64,000 nt of DNA from Henriciella sp. (GCA_027019605.1 JALUWJ010000075.1:19778-83777); one strand, 5' to 3'. Shown: positions 42,357 to 51,463, numbered from the stretch's first letter. A program made the numbers and translations. The notes: generated by a model from the sequence alone, not told the origin.

Positions 42357-42401
42357 CTCATAACCTGAAGGTCGTAGGTTCAAATCCTACTCCCGCACCC
42401 A
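42357..42401 (+). repeat. tRNA-Met(CAT) 3' fragment, probable ICE attachment site
   Basis: The segment begins exactly at the anticodon loop C-T-C-A-T-A-A, continues with the anticodon stem 3' strand, variable loop, T arm (GTAGG-TTCAAAT-CCTAC) and acceptor 3' strand ending CCCA. It matches initiator tRNA-Met style. The 5' half is absent: upstream bases do not pair with the anticodon stem or acceptor. Crossover in the anticodon loop is typical of tyrosine integrases. The intact tRNA should lie at the other ICE end, left of this window. Confidence 0.8.
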
Positions 42402-42403
42402 AA

Positions 42404-42441
42404 CAAGCCCCTGAGAAACTTCGGTTTTTCGGGGGCTTTTT
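42404..42441 (+). terminator. Intrinsic terminator after the tRNA fragment
   Basis: AAGCCCC...GTTTTTCGGGGGCTT forms a stem of about 14 bp around a TTCG tetraloop, followed by a short T-run. It is probably the original terminator of the chromosomal tRNA gene, now left behind by the insertion. Confidence 0.8.
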
Positions 42442-42475
42442 AATTTCTGTATGTCGCGCGACGTGCTTGTCTCTA

Positions 42476-43378
42476 TCAGCGCGTCAACTCGCAAACCAGG
42501 AAGTCGACCGTCGTTTTGATCTTGTTGAGCCGGTACTTGGGTTGATTGTAGAGCAGATAGATCCCGGAATCCGGATTGCGCGTGATCGAGAGGTCTGCAT
42601 CTGACAAAGTCAGCGGTACCAGATCACCGCGCTTCAGCTCCTCCTGGATGCCCCAATCGAAAAACAGGCCCAGTCCTGTGCCAGCCAGCGCCTCGTCCAC
42701 CAGAGCGCGGCCGATATTGCAGATAAAGGCAGGGTGGGTTTGTAGTTCGAGCCAGCCGTCGGAGGTCTTGGCTTGCCACTGAATGATGCGCTGCGGCCCG
42801 CGATAGAGCAGGGTGCGATGTGCGTTCAGGTCCGCCAGTGTTTTCGGAACGCCATGGGTTTCGAGATAGGCGGGCGAGGCGACCAGCATCATATCGCTGC
42901 TGGCAAGTTTTCGGGCGATGGCGCGTTCGGGTAAGTCCGACGTGCCCCGCACCGCAATGTCCACTTCGTGATTGGCGAGATTGTAGACCTGATCGGTGAG
43001 TTCGACATCGATGATAAGATCCGGGTATTGGGCCCGCAATTTGTGGATGGCGGGCATCAAGTGCAGACCGCCATAGCCTGGCATCGCCGTAATGCGCAGG
43101 AAGCCGCTGGGCGCGCTCGGCCGGTCATTGATCAGCTCGCCTGCATAGTTCAGCGCCTTCAAGGCGGGTCTCGCTTGCTCAAGATAGACCGCGCCTAGCT
43201 CGGTCAGGCTAACGCTGCGTGTGGTCCGGTTGAGCAGAGTGGTGCCGAGCTCGGCTTCCAGGTCTTGAATACGCCTCGATATGGACGAGGCGGGAACACC
43301 GATCGACTTCGCGGCGGAGGTGAAGCTGCCTAATTCGGCGACTTTGATAAAGTATTCGATGGCGCGAAGGCGATCCAT
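42476..43378 (-). CDS. LysR family transcriptional regulator
   Basis: A 300-aa regulator with N-terminal helix-turn-helix (M-D-R-L-R-A-I-E-Y-F-I-K-V-A-E-L-G-S-F-T-S-A-A) and a periplasmic-binding-like effector domain. It belongs to the CrgA/DsdC-like branch judging by the N-terminus. Start 43378 is used because the upstream 21 codons lack family similarity. It is divergent from an enoyl reductase-type gene with 150 bp between, which is the likely target. It is the first gene on the chromosomal side of the att site. Confidence 0.92.
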   Translation of the reverse strand: MDRLRAIEYFIKVAELGSFTSAAKSIGVPASSISRRIQDLEAELGTTLLNRTTRSVSLTELGAVYLEQARPALKALNYAGELINDRPSAPSGFLRITAMPGYGGLHLMPAIHKLRAQYPDLIIDVELTDQVYNLANHEVDIAVRGTSDLPERAIARKLASSDMMLVASPAYLETHGVPKTLADLNAHRTLLYRGPQRIIQWQAKTSDGWLELQTHPAFICNIGRALVDEALAGTGLGLFFDWGIQEELKRGDLVPLTLSDADLSITRNPDSGIYLLYNQPKYRLNKIKTTVDFLVCELTR

Positions 43379-43528
43379 TCTCAGTGTCTCACTATTTCGT
43401 CCCGCTTTGCCCATTTTGGCTGATTGTTGCCGAATCGACAATACAATTGCGCCGAATGCCGGATTTTTCTTGCGAATTGAGCCCTCTATTTTGCTGTTCA
43501 GACATCAAACGTCGAACGGAGAAAGACC

Positions 43529-44512
43529 ATGCAAGTCATCGAATTCAATCAATTGGGCAACCCAGCCGATGTGCTGACGCTGAAAAACGTACCCGATCAA
43601 ACCCCTGGTGCGGGCGAGGTCAAAGTCCGTGTGCTCGCGACCCCAATCCATCCAGCCAACTTGCTCCAGATCGCAGGGCAGTATGCTGCGGCGCCAGCTT
43701 TGCCGTCTGTGCCTGGTGGTGAAGGTGTCGGCCAAGTGGTCGAGCTTGGCGACGGGGTTAGCCACTTACAGGTTGGGCAAACTGTCTTGCTGGCCGGCGT
43801 TGGGGGCACATGGCGCAGCGAAATCATTGCGCCGGCATCTGGGTTTATTCCAGCGCCTCCCGGGGATGTTGAGCAGCTTTCAATGCTCGCCGTGAACCCG
43901 CTGACCGCGCATCTGATGCTGAGTGATTTCGCGGAACTGAAAGACGGCGATTGGATCATTCAAAACGCTGCAAACTCAGCCGTGGGTGAAATGGTGATTC
44001 AATTGGCGGCGCTGAAAGGCATCAAAACCGTAAACATCGTCCGCCGTGACGACCAGCTGCTGCGCCTGAAAGACCTTGGCGGGACCGTGGTGCTCCTGGA
44101 CGGTCCTGACCTCGCAGAACGTGTGGCAGAGGCGACCGGCGGCGCGGATATCCGCCTGGCATTCGATTGTGTCGCCGGTGAGAGCCATGAGCGCATGGTT
44201 GAGACGCTCGGATATGGCGCAAGCATCATCACTTATGGCACCCTGTCTGGCAAACAGCCGGAGCTAAACTTGAGCGCCATGATCACCAAAGACATTCGCC
44301 CGCGTGGGTTCTGGCTCCAGCAATGGTATCAGACCGCCAGCCAAGAGCAGAAGCAAAGCGCGCTCGGCGTTCTGATCCCGCTAATCGCGAGTGGTCAAAT
44401 CAGGACCAAGATCGACTCGCGCTTCCCGCTTGAGGAAATTGCCGATGCTGTAACCCGAGCGGCGGCTGGCGGGCGAGATGGCAAAGTCCTGCTCACCCCA
44501 ACCCATCACTAA
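43529..44512 (+). CDS. Zinc-free medium-chain reductase (quinone/enoyl reductase family)
   Basis: A 327-aa MDR-superfamily oxidoreductase with a GroES-like N-terminal domain (A-G-E-V-K-V-R-V-L-A-T-P-I-H-P-A-N-L) and an NAD(P)-binding domain. The sequence is close in style to mitochondrial trans-2-enoyl-CoA reductase (P-x-x-P-x-x-P-G-G-E-G-V-G, then W-I-I-Q-N-A-A-N-S-A-V-G near 148). No zinc ligands are apparent. It is probably regulated by the divergent LysR protein. The substrate is unknown. Confidence 0.87.
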   Translation: MQVIEFNQLGNPADVLTLKNVPDQTPGAGEVKVRVLATPIHPANLLQIAGQYAAAPALPSVPGGEGVGQVVELGDGVSHLQVGQTVLLAGVGGTWRSEIIAPASGFIPAPPGDVEQLSMLAVNPLTAHLMLSDFAELKDGDWIIQNAANSAVGEMVIQLAALKGIKTVNIVRRDDQLLRLKDLGGTVVLLDGPDLAERVAEATGGADIRLAFDCVAGESHERMVETLGYGASIITYGTLSGKQPELNLSAMITKDIRPRGFWLQQWYQTASQEQKQSALGVLIPLIASGQIRTKIDSRFPLEEIADAVTRAAAGGRDGKVLLTPTHH

Positions 44513-44575
44513 AGACAATTCGGGCGGGGCGTTATCGCGCCCCACCCACTTCATTCACTGGCAAGGATCTAACCT

Positions 44576-45013
44576 ATGGAAACCGTGTTCCCCCCAATCT
44601 ATGCCGCCCTGCTTGGCGGGGCGCTTTTGTGCCTGCAAATCATCTTGATGCTCACCGTCGGCACGTATCGCTCCAATTCTGGCAAGGGCGTTGGTGTCGC
44701 TGAGGATGTGACGCTTGAGCGTTTGGTACGCCGGCATGGCAACCTGGCAGAAAACGCTGCGATATTCGTCACCGTATTGGCGTTGTATGAATTGCTCTTC
44801 GGCCAAACTTGGATTGCGCTGACCGCTGGGATCGCCTTTTTTGTCGCGCGCTTGCTGCACGCCTTCGCCTTCACCAGCAATTCCGGCTCGCATTTGGTCG
44901 ATGCCCGAGGCGCCGGGAAGTTCGTCTTGATGCGCGTGTCGGGCGCGCTGCTCACTGCGCTCTCATCGCTGGCACTGGGCATCACGCTGATCGTTTCGAT
45001 CTTACTGAACTAA
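44576..45013 (+). CDS. MAPEG family membrane protein
   Basis: A 145-aa protein with four membrane helices and the E-R-x-x-R-x-H-G-N-x-x-E-N-A segment (about 44-58), the glutathione-binding signature of MAPEG proteins. It follows the MDR gene by 63 bp, a stretch with a GC-rich hairpin (around 44530-44551) but no T-run. The stop overlaps the convergent exostosin-like gene by 4 bp. Confidence 0.88.
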   Translation: METVFPPIYAALLGGALLCLQIILMLTVGTYRSNSGKGVGVAEDVTLERLVRRHGNLAENAAIFVTVLALYELLFGQTWIALTAGIAFFVARLLHAFAFTSNSGSHLVDARGAGKFVLMRVSGALLTALSSLALGITLIVSILLN

Positions 45014-45957
45014 GCGCGGGTGAGGATGTAATCCCACCAATAGTCCAGTCCGAGACGATTTTGTACGGAGCGTCGTAGACCCGATTGGTCGAACAAAGGA
45101 ACGAGTTCGTCGCGCCAACGTTTCAGGCGCGTGAGAGACAGCGCTTCCTCAGACCAGTCCTCAACGAAGACGACCGGCAAATGCTCATATGCGCTGTCGA
45201 GCGCGCTCCGCTTGATGATCGGTATGGCGCCGTGCAGCAATGTCAGCCAAGCCTTGGGCGAGGGATCTATTCCGCCCCCTTCGACGCAGAGAACGAACGC
45301 ATGTTGTTCGATCAGTCTTGTAAACTCGTCCTCGGACACACCTGCATCGAGCCCAGTACACCAATCTCGCCAAGGACCACTCGCGAATTCGGACACTTTT
45401 CGACGCGCGGCCCATTGTTCTCCGGGTCTAATGTGATGACCGCACAATGCTTTAAGTGGGCGTTCAGACAGCGGCGGCGAGGATGGAATTGTGATGAGCT
45501 CGCGGATCTGCGGTTCTTCATTGAACACCATTCCCAGAGGGAGCGGATGGAGCTTTGGGTGCCCGGCATCATCTAAGTTTTCCGCCACCCAAGCCGTCAA
45601 CATCGGATGGTTCAATATCGCCGCGATGGCGTCCCGGTCCTGCGCATTGAACATCTCCATTCGAGCGTCAATCTGATTGGGGATCGTGGTGTCTTCTGAT
45701 CCACTGATCAATGTGAATGGTTCATCGATCTGCGGCAGGACCTGCTCGACAAAGAATCTCAGAGCCGTCCGCTGCCAGCGAAACGACAAAAACACTGTTC
45801 GTGGTGAATGCTTGCCGTGCCGCTTGATCAGATGCGTTTGTGGATCCGCTTTGTCAGAGAGGACGATCCAGTCACAGAGTTTCGCAATGCCTGTGAGGCG
45901 GTACTGTGTTGCACCGCGATCTTTCGGAAACAGGCGGGTGGAGTGTATTCGGAGCAT
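45010..45957 (-). CDS. Exostosin-like glycosyltransferase
   Basis: A 315-aa soluble protein. The C-terminal half has F-V-L-C-V-E-G-G-G-I-D-P-S-P-K-A-W-L-T-L-L-H-G-A-I-P-I-I and E-H-L-P-V-V-F-V-E-D-W, the pattern of exostosin/GT47-type or related glycosyltransferases. The acceptor is unknown. It lies 3 bp downstream of a sulfotransferase gene on the same strand, so both likely act on one glycan or glycoprotein. Confidence 0.6.
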   Translation of the reverse strand: MLRIHSTRLFPKDRGATQYRLTGIAKLCDWIVLSDKADPQTHLIKRHGKHSPRTVFLSFRWQRTALRFFVEQVLPQIDEPFTLISGSEDTTIPNQIDARMEMFNAQDRDAIAAILNHPMLTAWVAENLDDAGHPKLHPLPLGMVFNEEPQIRELITIPSSPPLSERPLKALCGHHIRPGEQWAARRKVSEFASGPWRDWCTGLDAGVSEDEFTRLIEQHAFVLCVEGGGIDPSPKAWLTLLHGAIPIIKRSALDSAYEHLPVVFVEDWSEEALSLTRLKRWRDELVPLFDQSGLRRSVQNRLGLDYWWDYILTRA

Positions 45958-45960
45958 AAC

Positions 45961-46662
45961 TCAAATCACGAGCGCTTGCAGAGCCGCGTAAATTTCCATT
46001 GCGCGCGGCGACAAGGCGACATCCGGGCGATCTTGGTGTTTCATACCTGGTTCGAAAAAAGCTTGATCAGGTGCGTTCAGCGTCAAGGCAAGTGCATCGA
46101 TCATTCGTGAAAAACCAGACGCCATAGCCGCTTCATCTCCAACAAACTCAATCAATGGAAATGCCCGCTGGTGATGGAAGTGGAGGAGTTTCTCATTGTA
46201 CGCACACCAGATCTCCAGGCACTGTTCGAGCGGAAATTGATTGCGCTTGTGGATCGACATCGCGACCTCTGCAGGGTGGCGAAAGATTCCCGCGCATTCC
46301 AGCTGGGGCAGCACATCGAACCAGCCATCGAGCGTCAACAAAGTGCGTGGATCCTTGAACGCCCAAATTGATTGGTCGGTGCGCGACTCGATAAACAAGT
46401 CCCGAACGGCTTTGTGCATTGGTTGCCACTCAACCGACTCAGGTGGACTGTGCCAGGCGCCGCCATTCTTGAGCAGCAGATCTTCCTGCATGTACAGGAT
46501 AGAGGGCGCTTCCTGCAGTCCTTTAGGATTGTACTGAATGCCCTGATCCAAGACCTGGCCAAAGTAAACGCCATGCGCACGAAGGGTTCCAGCGAGCGCG
46601 CTGGTGCCGCTTCGATGCATTCCGAGTATCGCGATGGAGCGTTGTTTTGGCACTGATGTCAC
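45961..46662 (-). CDS. Sulfotransferase family protein (TPST-like), copy 1
   Basis: A 233-aa protein. The PAPS 5'-phosphosulfate loop is L-G-M-H-R-S-G-T-S-A-L-A-G (about 12-24), and F-K-D-P-R-T-L-L near 104 and G-I-F-R-H-P-A-E-V near 126 provide the 3'-phosphate site. This resembles tyrosylprotein-type sulfotransferases. It would add sulfate to a protein or glycan. No signal peptide is present. It is followed by the exostosin-like gene and divergent from a type II secretion pseudopilin gene. Confidence 0.87.
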   Translation of the reverse strand: MTSVPKQRSIAILGMHRSGTSALAGTLRAHGVYFGQVLDQGIQYNPKGLQEAPSILYMQEDLLLKNGGAWHSPPESVEWQPMHKAVRDLFIESRTDQSIWAFKDPRTLLTLDGWFDVLPQLECAGIFRHPAEVAMSIHKRNQFPLEQCLEIWCAYNEKLLHFHHQRAFPLIEFVGDEAAMASGFSRMIDALALTLNAPDQAFFEPGMKHQDRPDVALSPRAMEIYAALQALVI

Positions 46663-46829
46663 GCGGATTCCAATCTCGTTGTCTTGGTCATTCTAGCTTG
46701 CGAGAAGCGTTATCTTGGGGGTTTTGCCTTGTCCACTTTTGGGCTGAAACACATGCGAGCGATTGGAATGATCCTCAGAAAGTGGTTTAAGCTAGGCCCG
46801 CGTGTCCATAGTGCAGGTCTTGAAGAAGA

Positions 46830-47222
46830 ATGCGTTCATCTGATCCCCGAAATCTCGGTTTCTCATTGATGGAAATTATGGTCGCCCTGTTTTTGGTGGG
46901 CTTGATCCTAACGCTCGCAGCGCAATCATCAGTTGGCATTTATCAACGCTGGCAGCAATCGATTGAAATGCGCCAGATCAAGTCAGAGCTGACAAACATC
47001 CGCAACCGCGCTTTTGTTGAGCAACGCAATATCAACCTAGAACAAGAAATTGCTGCCACGGTTGACCTGCCCGACGGCTGGTCGGTTCGTGTGATTACCG
47101 ATCCTATGTACAACCGATTTGGGCAATGTCGCGTTGGGGAAGTGTCGGGTGTTGCGCCGTCAGGTCGCGAATATCCGCTCATTATTCAGCCGCCAACCTG
47201 CCGTGCAGTTCAGCCTAGTTGA
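46830..47222 (+). CDS. gspH: Type II secretion minor pseudopilin GspH-like
   Basis: A 130-aa prepilin with a 10-residue leader ending N-L-G and cleaved before F-S-L-M-E-I-M-V-A-L-F, then one hydrophobic helix and a small beta domain. The conserved Glu5 of the mature protein is present. Length and lack of a C-terminal disulfide loop fit GspH better than the major pilin. It stands alone on the plus strand between two sulfotransferase genes, ending 1 bp before the convergent one. Confidence 0.75.
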   Translation: MRSSDPRNLGFSLMEIMVALFLVGLILTLAAQSSVGIYQRWQQSIEMRQIKSELTNIRNRAFVEQRNINLEQEIAATVDLPDGWSVRVITDPMYNRFGQCRVGEVSGVAPSGREYPLIIQPPTCRAVQPS

Positions 47223-47223
47223 T

Positions 47224-47925
47224 CTAGTATCGATTGCGCTCGAGCGTTTCCCAAATCGCTTTACATGCCTCAGGCATGTCTGAGGTATCCGATGAATTGG
47301 TGTCGAGATCTGCGTCGTAAAACGTCATCGCCGTTTCAAAATTGAGACCGAGTTGCTCGCAAATTGGTTTCAGCTGCTTTGAATATTCTTCTCGCTCGAC
47401 TCCAAACCGAATGAATGGCGTGTCCGTTTCCTCTACCTCATCTAGAATGCGCTGATTGTAAGCCGCCCAAAGCGCATAAGCGTCAGCACGCTCCATAGGG
47501 CGTTTCCAAGAGATCGAACGGCGGACAAGACTCGAGACAACCGCGCTTGGGTGCCGGTATGAGACCACGTATCTTGGCTCAAACAGGCTTTTCCAACCCT
47601 TCAGGCAGAAGGCGCTCCTGGGGTCTTTGATGCCCCAACAGTTCTCAGTCGCGAGGTCTGCCGTTCGTTGTTTTAGCGCTTCCAATAAATCTGCCGGCCA
47701 ATCAAGCGGCCCTGCAGGTGGTACGTTCCAGCTCGCGCCGTTTTGCTCGAGCAGAGCATCATGCAATTCGCGAATATGCTCTGGCTCTCGGTTTCCCTTT
47801 TTATTGAAAGGAGCTGCCGTATTGACGGCGCCGAGATGAAGCCCCGCGGCTTCAAGACATCCGGCCAAGCAGGATGTTCCCGAGCGATGCATGCCAAGGA
47901 TGAGGACAGGGTGATTTGAGGCCAT
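47224..47925 (-). CDS. Sulfotransferase family protein (TPST-like), copy 2
   Basis: A 233-aa paralogue of the protein at 45961-46662 with L-G-M-H-R-S-G-T-S-C-L-A-G (about 8-20), I-K-D-P-R-S-A-F near 98 and S-Y-R-H-P-S-A-V near 120. The start shares a base with the gspE stop (TAATG), so it is translationally coupled to the type II secretion ATPase. That coupling is strong evidence that sulfation and secretion serve the same product. Confidence 0.87.
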   Translation of the reverse strand: MASNHPVLILGMHRSGTSCLAGCLEAAGLHLGAVNTAAPFNKKGNREPEHIRELHDALLEQNGASWNVPPAGPLDWPADLLEALKQRTADLATENCWGIKDPRSAFCLKGWKSLFEPRYVVSYRHPSAVVSSLVRRSISWKRPMERADAYALWAAYNQRILDEVEETDTPFIRFGVEREEYSKQLKPICEQLGLNFETAMTFYDADLDTNSSDTSDMPEACKAIWETLERNRY

Positions 47926-49670
47926 TAACTGATCTCGAGATCTGCGTTTCCAGCGACCCGCAGCACTTCATCGACTGTGGTCTTGCCTTGAAAGGCTTTG
48001 ATCAGTCCATCTTCGAACAGGGTCAGATATCCGTCGTCGCGCAATTGGCGCACATATTCGCCTTCTGCGCCGCCTTTCCCGATTTGTGATCTGAGGTTGT
48101 CATCGACTGGAACGACTTCATAGATCCCAACCCGGCCAGAATATCCGGTATGATCGCAGGCATCGCATCCATTCGCTTGTCGCCAATTGGCGGGCCCGCT
48201 CAAGGCTTCTTGCAGCTTGGCACCGTTTGCAATCGACTGGCGCACCAAATCATCGCCGAGAGCAGAAGAGGACGGCGTGGAGCAGTGTGGGCAGAGCTTT
48301 CGCGCCAGACGTTGTGACGCAAAGGCGCGCGCCGAAGAGGCCACCAGGAAGCGATCCAGCCCCAAATCTACGAGACGCTCGATCGCGCCCAATGCTGAAT
48401 TGGTGTGCAGGGTTGAAAAGACGATGTGACCAGTCAGAGCGGCTTGCGCAGCGATTGTTGCGGTTTCGCCATCCCGGATCTCACCCACCATGATGACGTC
48501 AGGATCGTGACGCAGAATCGATCGGAGGCCGTCTTTAAATGTATAGCCAATTTCGGAGCGGACCTGGATCTGCGTGATGTTCGGCATCTCATATTCAACC
48601 GGATCTTCGATGGTGATGATCTTCCGATTACCATCATCCAGACGCTGAAGGATTTTATGCAGCGTTGTCGACTTACCTGAGCCGGTTGGGCCGGTCATCA
48701 AGATCACGCCATTATTGTGGGTCAGCGAACGATTGAGAGCTTGCTCCGCATAGCCTTGTAGCCCGAGCTCTTGCAGACCCGGCAAAGAGACGTCCTTTCG
48801 CAGCAAACGAATAACAATGCTTTCGCCATTCGTCCCGGGAAGAGAGGACACGCGCAAATCGACGCGTTCGCCGGACAATCTGATGGTTTGCCGGCCGTCC
48901 TGAGGCAGGCGCTGTTCGGCAATGTCCATACCGGAAAGAATTTTAATCCGGCTGACGACGGCGTCGAACTTTGATTTTGGGAAACGCCCATCGGACCGCA
49001 TTGTGCCGTCAACCCGCACGCGAATTTCAAACTCGGCTTCTGCGGGCTCAATATGAATATCAGATGCGTTCTTGCGCATTGAGCGCTCGAACAACCGGTT
49101 TACGAAATCAATAACCGGCGCTTCCTCCGCCATTTCGCGAAGCTTCTGCAGGGAAAAGTCGCCATCATCGCTCGCATTCTCGTTCGCTTGAGATTGCAAA
49201 AGATATTGTTCGATTGTCGCGCTCTTTGCCAGAAACACTCTGATTTGTGTGCTCGAAAAAAGTTGGACGCGCCACAAGGCGTGTTCAACAGACTCAAGTA
49301 ATTGCGGTGCAAGCGGACGCTGCGCCGCGACGATCAGCTCGTCATTCGACCACCACATGATGGCTTGGTGATAGGTTGCCCAGGTCCAATCCAAACCTAG
49401 CCGTTCAAGTGCGGTATTGATCGGTTCCAATGAATCTGGTCGAGCCGCATCCTCTAGGATTGGGATCTGCAATTGCTCACTGAGCGTAGAGACTAAGTGC
49501 TCTTCAGAGAGCGCCCCGATGCGGAGCAGCGCTTCTCCGAACAGAATACCCGCCTCTTGCTGCAGCACGAGTGCCTGATCGACGTCAGTTTGGGTGATCA
49601 GTTCACGCTCGACCAGCAGCTGACCGATTTTCTTCGGCGCGTGGATTTTCGCAGCTACGCTAGAGCTCAT
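47925..49670 (-). CDS. gspE: Type II secretion ATPase GspE
   Basis: Cytoplasmic motor ATPase, 581 aa. The N-terminal N1E domain has K-I-G-Q-L-L-V-E-R-E-L-I-T. The Walker A G-P-T-G-S-G-K-S-T-T-L lies near 330, followed by Asp and His boxes. The zinc-binding C-P-H-C ... C-D-A-C domain is near 460-505. All are standard for GspE. ATG 49670 or 49682 could start it. It is divergent from gspF with a short shared promoter region of about 60 bp, and coupled to the downstream sulfotransferase. Confidence 0.93.
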   Translation of the reverse strand: MSSSVAAKIHAPKKIGQLLVERELITQTDVDQALVLQQEAGILFGEALLRIGALSEEHLVSTLSEQLQIPILEDAARPDSLEPINTALERLGLDWTWATYHQAIMWWSNDELIVAAQRPLAPQLLESVEHALWRVQLFSSTQIRVFLAKSATIEQYLLQSQANENASDDGDFSLQKLREMAEEAPVIDFVNRLFERSMRKNASDIHIEPAEAEFEIRVRVDGTMRSDGRFPKSKFDAVVSRIKILSGMDIAEQRLPQDGRQTIRLSGERVDLRVSSLPGTNGESIVIRLLRKDVSLPGLQELGLQGYAEQALNRSLTHNNGVILMTGPTGSGKSTTLHKILQRLDDGNRKIITIEDPVEYEMPNITQIQVRSEIGYTFKDGLRSILRHDPDVIMVGEIRDGETATIAAQAALTGHIVFSTLHTNSALGAIERLVDLGLDRFLVASSARAFASQRLARKLCPHCSTPSSSALGDDLVRQSIANGAKLQEALSGPANWRQANGCDACDHTGYSGRVGIYEVVPVDDNLRSQIGKGGAEGEYVRQLRDDGYLTLFEDGLIKAFQGKTTVDEVLRVAGNADLEIS

Positions 49671-49733
49671 GGTTGACTTCACCCTACAAAAAAGAACACT
49701 TTCTATACTGTCTTTGAGTGGCGTGATCCAGCA

Positions 49734-50933
49734 ATGTCAATTTTTTCATACAGAGCGCTTGATGAGCGTGGCCAAGAAGTTAAGGGGCAAGTTTCTTCAG
49801 GATCGAAGAAGTTAGCCTTTGCAACCTTACGCGAACGCGGGCTTTCGCCGGTTAGCATACAAAAAGAATTCACGCTCAAAGAGTTCAAACTGGGCCTTGC
49901 AGCCTCGGACAAGCAAAAAGCTCGCGTGATCCGGCAGCTGGCTGTCCTCTTGAACGCCGGGCTTCCTTTGGCCGATGCGATTGAGAGCATTTCTGGTAAT
50001 TCTACGGCTGGAAACATCCCTGAGCAAATCGCAAAAATGCGGACCGACTTGCGGGCGGGTGCCCGTTTTTCCACTGTTTTGTCAGACCATTTTGAGGGGC
50101 TTCCACCGTATGTGGTCCGATTGGCGGAACTCGGTGAGGCAACCGGAAATCTCGGGCCAACCATGATGGAAGCCGCGGACAAATATGAATACGACTTGGA
50201 GCTGAACAGCGAAATTCGAGCGGCTCTTGCTTATCCATCCTTCCTGGTTGTGGCGGGATCGATGATCGTCCTGTTGCTTTGCCTTTTCGTTGTGCCTCAA
50301 TTCGCGGACCTGCTCGAAAACAGTGATGGCGACATCCCGGGCATCTCTAAAGTTGTGATCAATTCCAGCGTTTGGCTGAAAGCGAATTTGACATTGGCTA
50401 TGGCGATCTTTGCGGTCTTGGCTGTCATCGGGTTTAGCGTCCGAGACCAGCTTCAGAAGGCGGGCAGGGCGGTGTTGGAAGGCATCCCCGTAACGCGAAA
50501 CATGTTGATCGCGGGTGACATGGCGCGCTGGTGCTCCACGTTGCAGAGCGCTTTGAAGCATGGATCGGGTATGCTGGAAGCGTTGAGCTTAGCCGAACCT
50601 GAAATCAGGTCGCCAAAAATTAGAGCAGGCTTGGAACGTACGCGCAAATCCGTTCGCGGCGGTGAACCCTTGGAGGTCGCGATCGAAAAGCACCTGCCGG
50701 ATTTCGACGGTACCGTATTGGACATGATCAAGTCGGGACGCCGGGTCGGGCGATTGCCTGAAATGCTTGAATACTCAGCAGAAGCGTTCAGACGCGACAC
50801 GAAAGAGCGCACGCAGCAAGTCACGGCGCTCATCGAGCCGAGCGCCATTCTCGTGATTTCGCTTATTGTCGGAACGATTGTGATCAGTATAGTCTTGGCT
50901 ATGACATCGCTCTACGAGCTGGCGCCCTCCTAG
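49734..50933 (+). CDS. gspF: Type II secretion inner-membrane protein GspF
   Basis: A 399-aa platform protein. Two repeated cytoplasmic helical domains (about 65-170 and 270-375; R-Q-L-A-V-L-L-N-A-G-L-P-L and W-C-S-T-L-Q-S-A-L-K-H-G-S-G) alternate with three membrane helices, the last at the C-terminus. N-terminal F-S-Y-R-A-L-D-E-R-G is typical. It begins the plus-strand run F-G-D-I. Confidence 0.93.
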   Translation: MSIFSYRALDERGQEVKGQVSSGSKKLAFATLRERGLSPVSIQKEFTLKEFKLGLAASDKQKARVIRQLAVLLNAGLPLADAIESISGNSTAGNIPEQIAKMRTDLRAGARFSTVLSDHFEGLPPYVVRLAELGEATGNLGPTMMEAADKYEYDLELNSEIRAALAYPSFLVVAGSMIVLLLCLFVVPQFADLLENSDGDIPGISKVVINSSVWLKANLTLAMAIFAVLAVIGFSVRDQLQKAGRAVLEGIPVTRNMLIAGDMARWCSTLQSALKHGSGMLEALSLAEPEIRSPKIRAGLERTRKSVRGGEPLEVAIEKHLPDFDGTVLDMIKSGRRVGRLPEMLEYSAEAFRRDTKERTQQVTALIEPSAILVISLIVGTIVISIVLAMTSLYELAPS

Positions 50934-50959
50934 GTATAGTAACGCAGATTGAGAATCTC

Positions 50960-51463
50960 ATGATGAAGCACGTATTTAGTCACCTCCGATCCGCTATTCG
51001 CCGGGCGCAGGCTGAGCCCGCAAAGCAGGGCGGGTTCTCGCTTCTGGAAATTCTGATCGTTTTGGCAATTATGGGCATGATCTCTGCTTTGGTCGCGCCG
51101 CGTTTGTTCCAACAGATCGATCGCTCTCAACAAACGGTCGCAGAAACACAGGTCCGTTCAATCTTGGTCGCGCTTGATACGTTTAAACTCGACGTTGGAC
51201 GTTATCCGACAACGCAAGAAGGCCTCGACATTTTGCTGGCGCCGCCAACTGAATCAGCTGCCTCGAGACGTTGGGCTGGGCCATACATTGAATCAGTTCC
51301 GCTTGACCCTTGGGGGGTTGCGTATCGCTATGCGCCGCCCGAGCGAGATCGGTCTGGATTTGAAACGGCCCCCTCCGTCTTCACTTTCGGCGCTGACAAT
51401 GAGCCTGGCGGCGAAGGCTTGGATGCGGACTTGGGTAAGGTGCCAGATCAGCTGATAAGTTAA
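50960..51463 (+). CDS. gspG: Type II secretion major pseudopilin GspG
   Basis: A 167-aa prepilin. A long basic leader (about 25 residues) ends at G before F-S-L-L-E-I-L-I-V-L-A-I-M-G. The mature domain has the GspG hallmark G-R-Y-P-T-T-Q-E-G-L and the P-x-D-P-W-G-x-x-Y calcium-site region. Length is slightly above usual because of the leader. It follows gspF by 26 bp. Confidence 0.94.
   Translation: MMKHVFSHLRSAIRRAQAEPAKQGGFSLLEILIVLAIMGMISALVAPRLFQQIDRSQQTVAETQVRSILVALDTFKLDVGRYPTTQEGLDILLAPPTESAASRRWAGPYIESVPLDPWGVAYRYAPPERDRSGFETAPSVFTFGADNEPGGEGLDADLGKVPDQLIS

Noticed and set aside
42338..42401. Complete tRNA-Met gene
   Set aside because: Only the part from the anticodon loop to the 3' end fits; the bases before it cannot form the D arm, the anticodon stem or the acceptor stem.
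44528..44552. Terminator between the MDR and MAPEG genes
   Set aside because: A GC-rich hairpin is present but no T-run follows, so I cannot call it a terminator.
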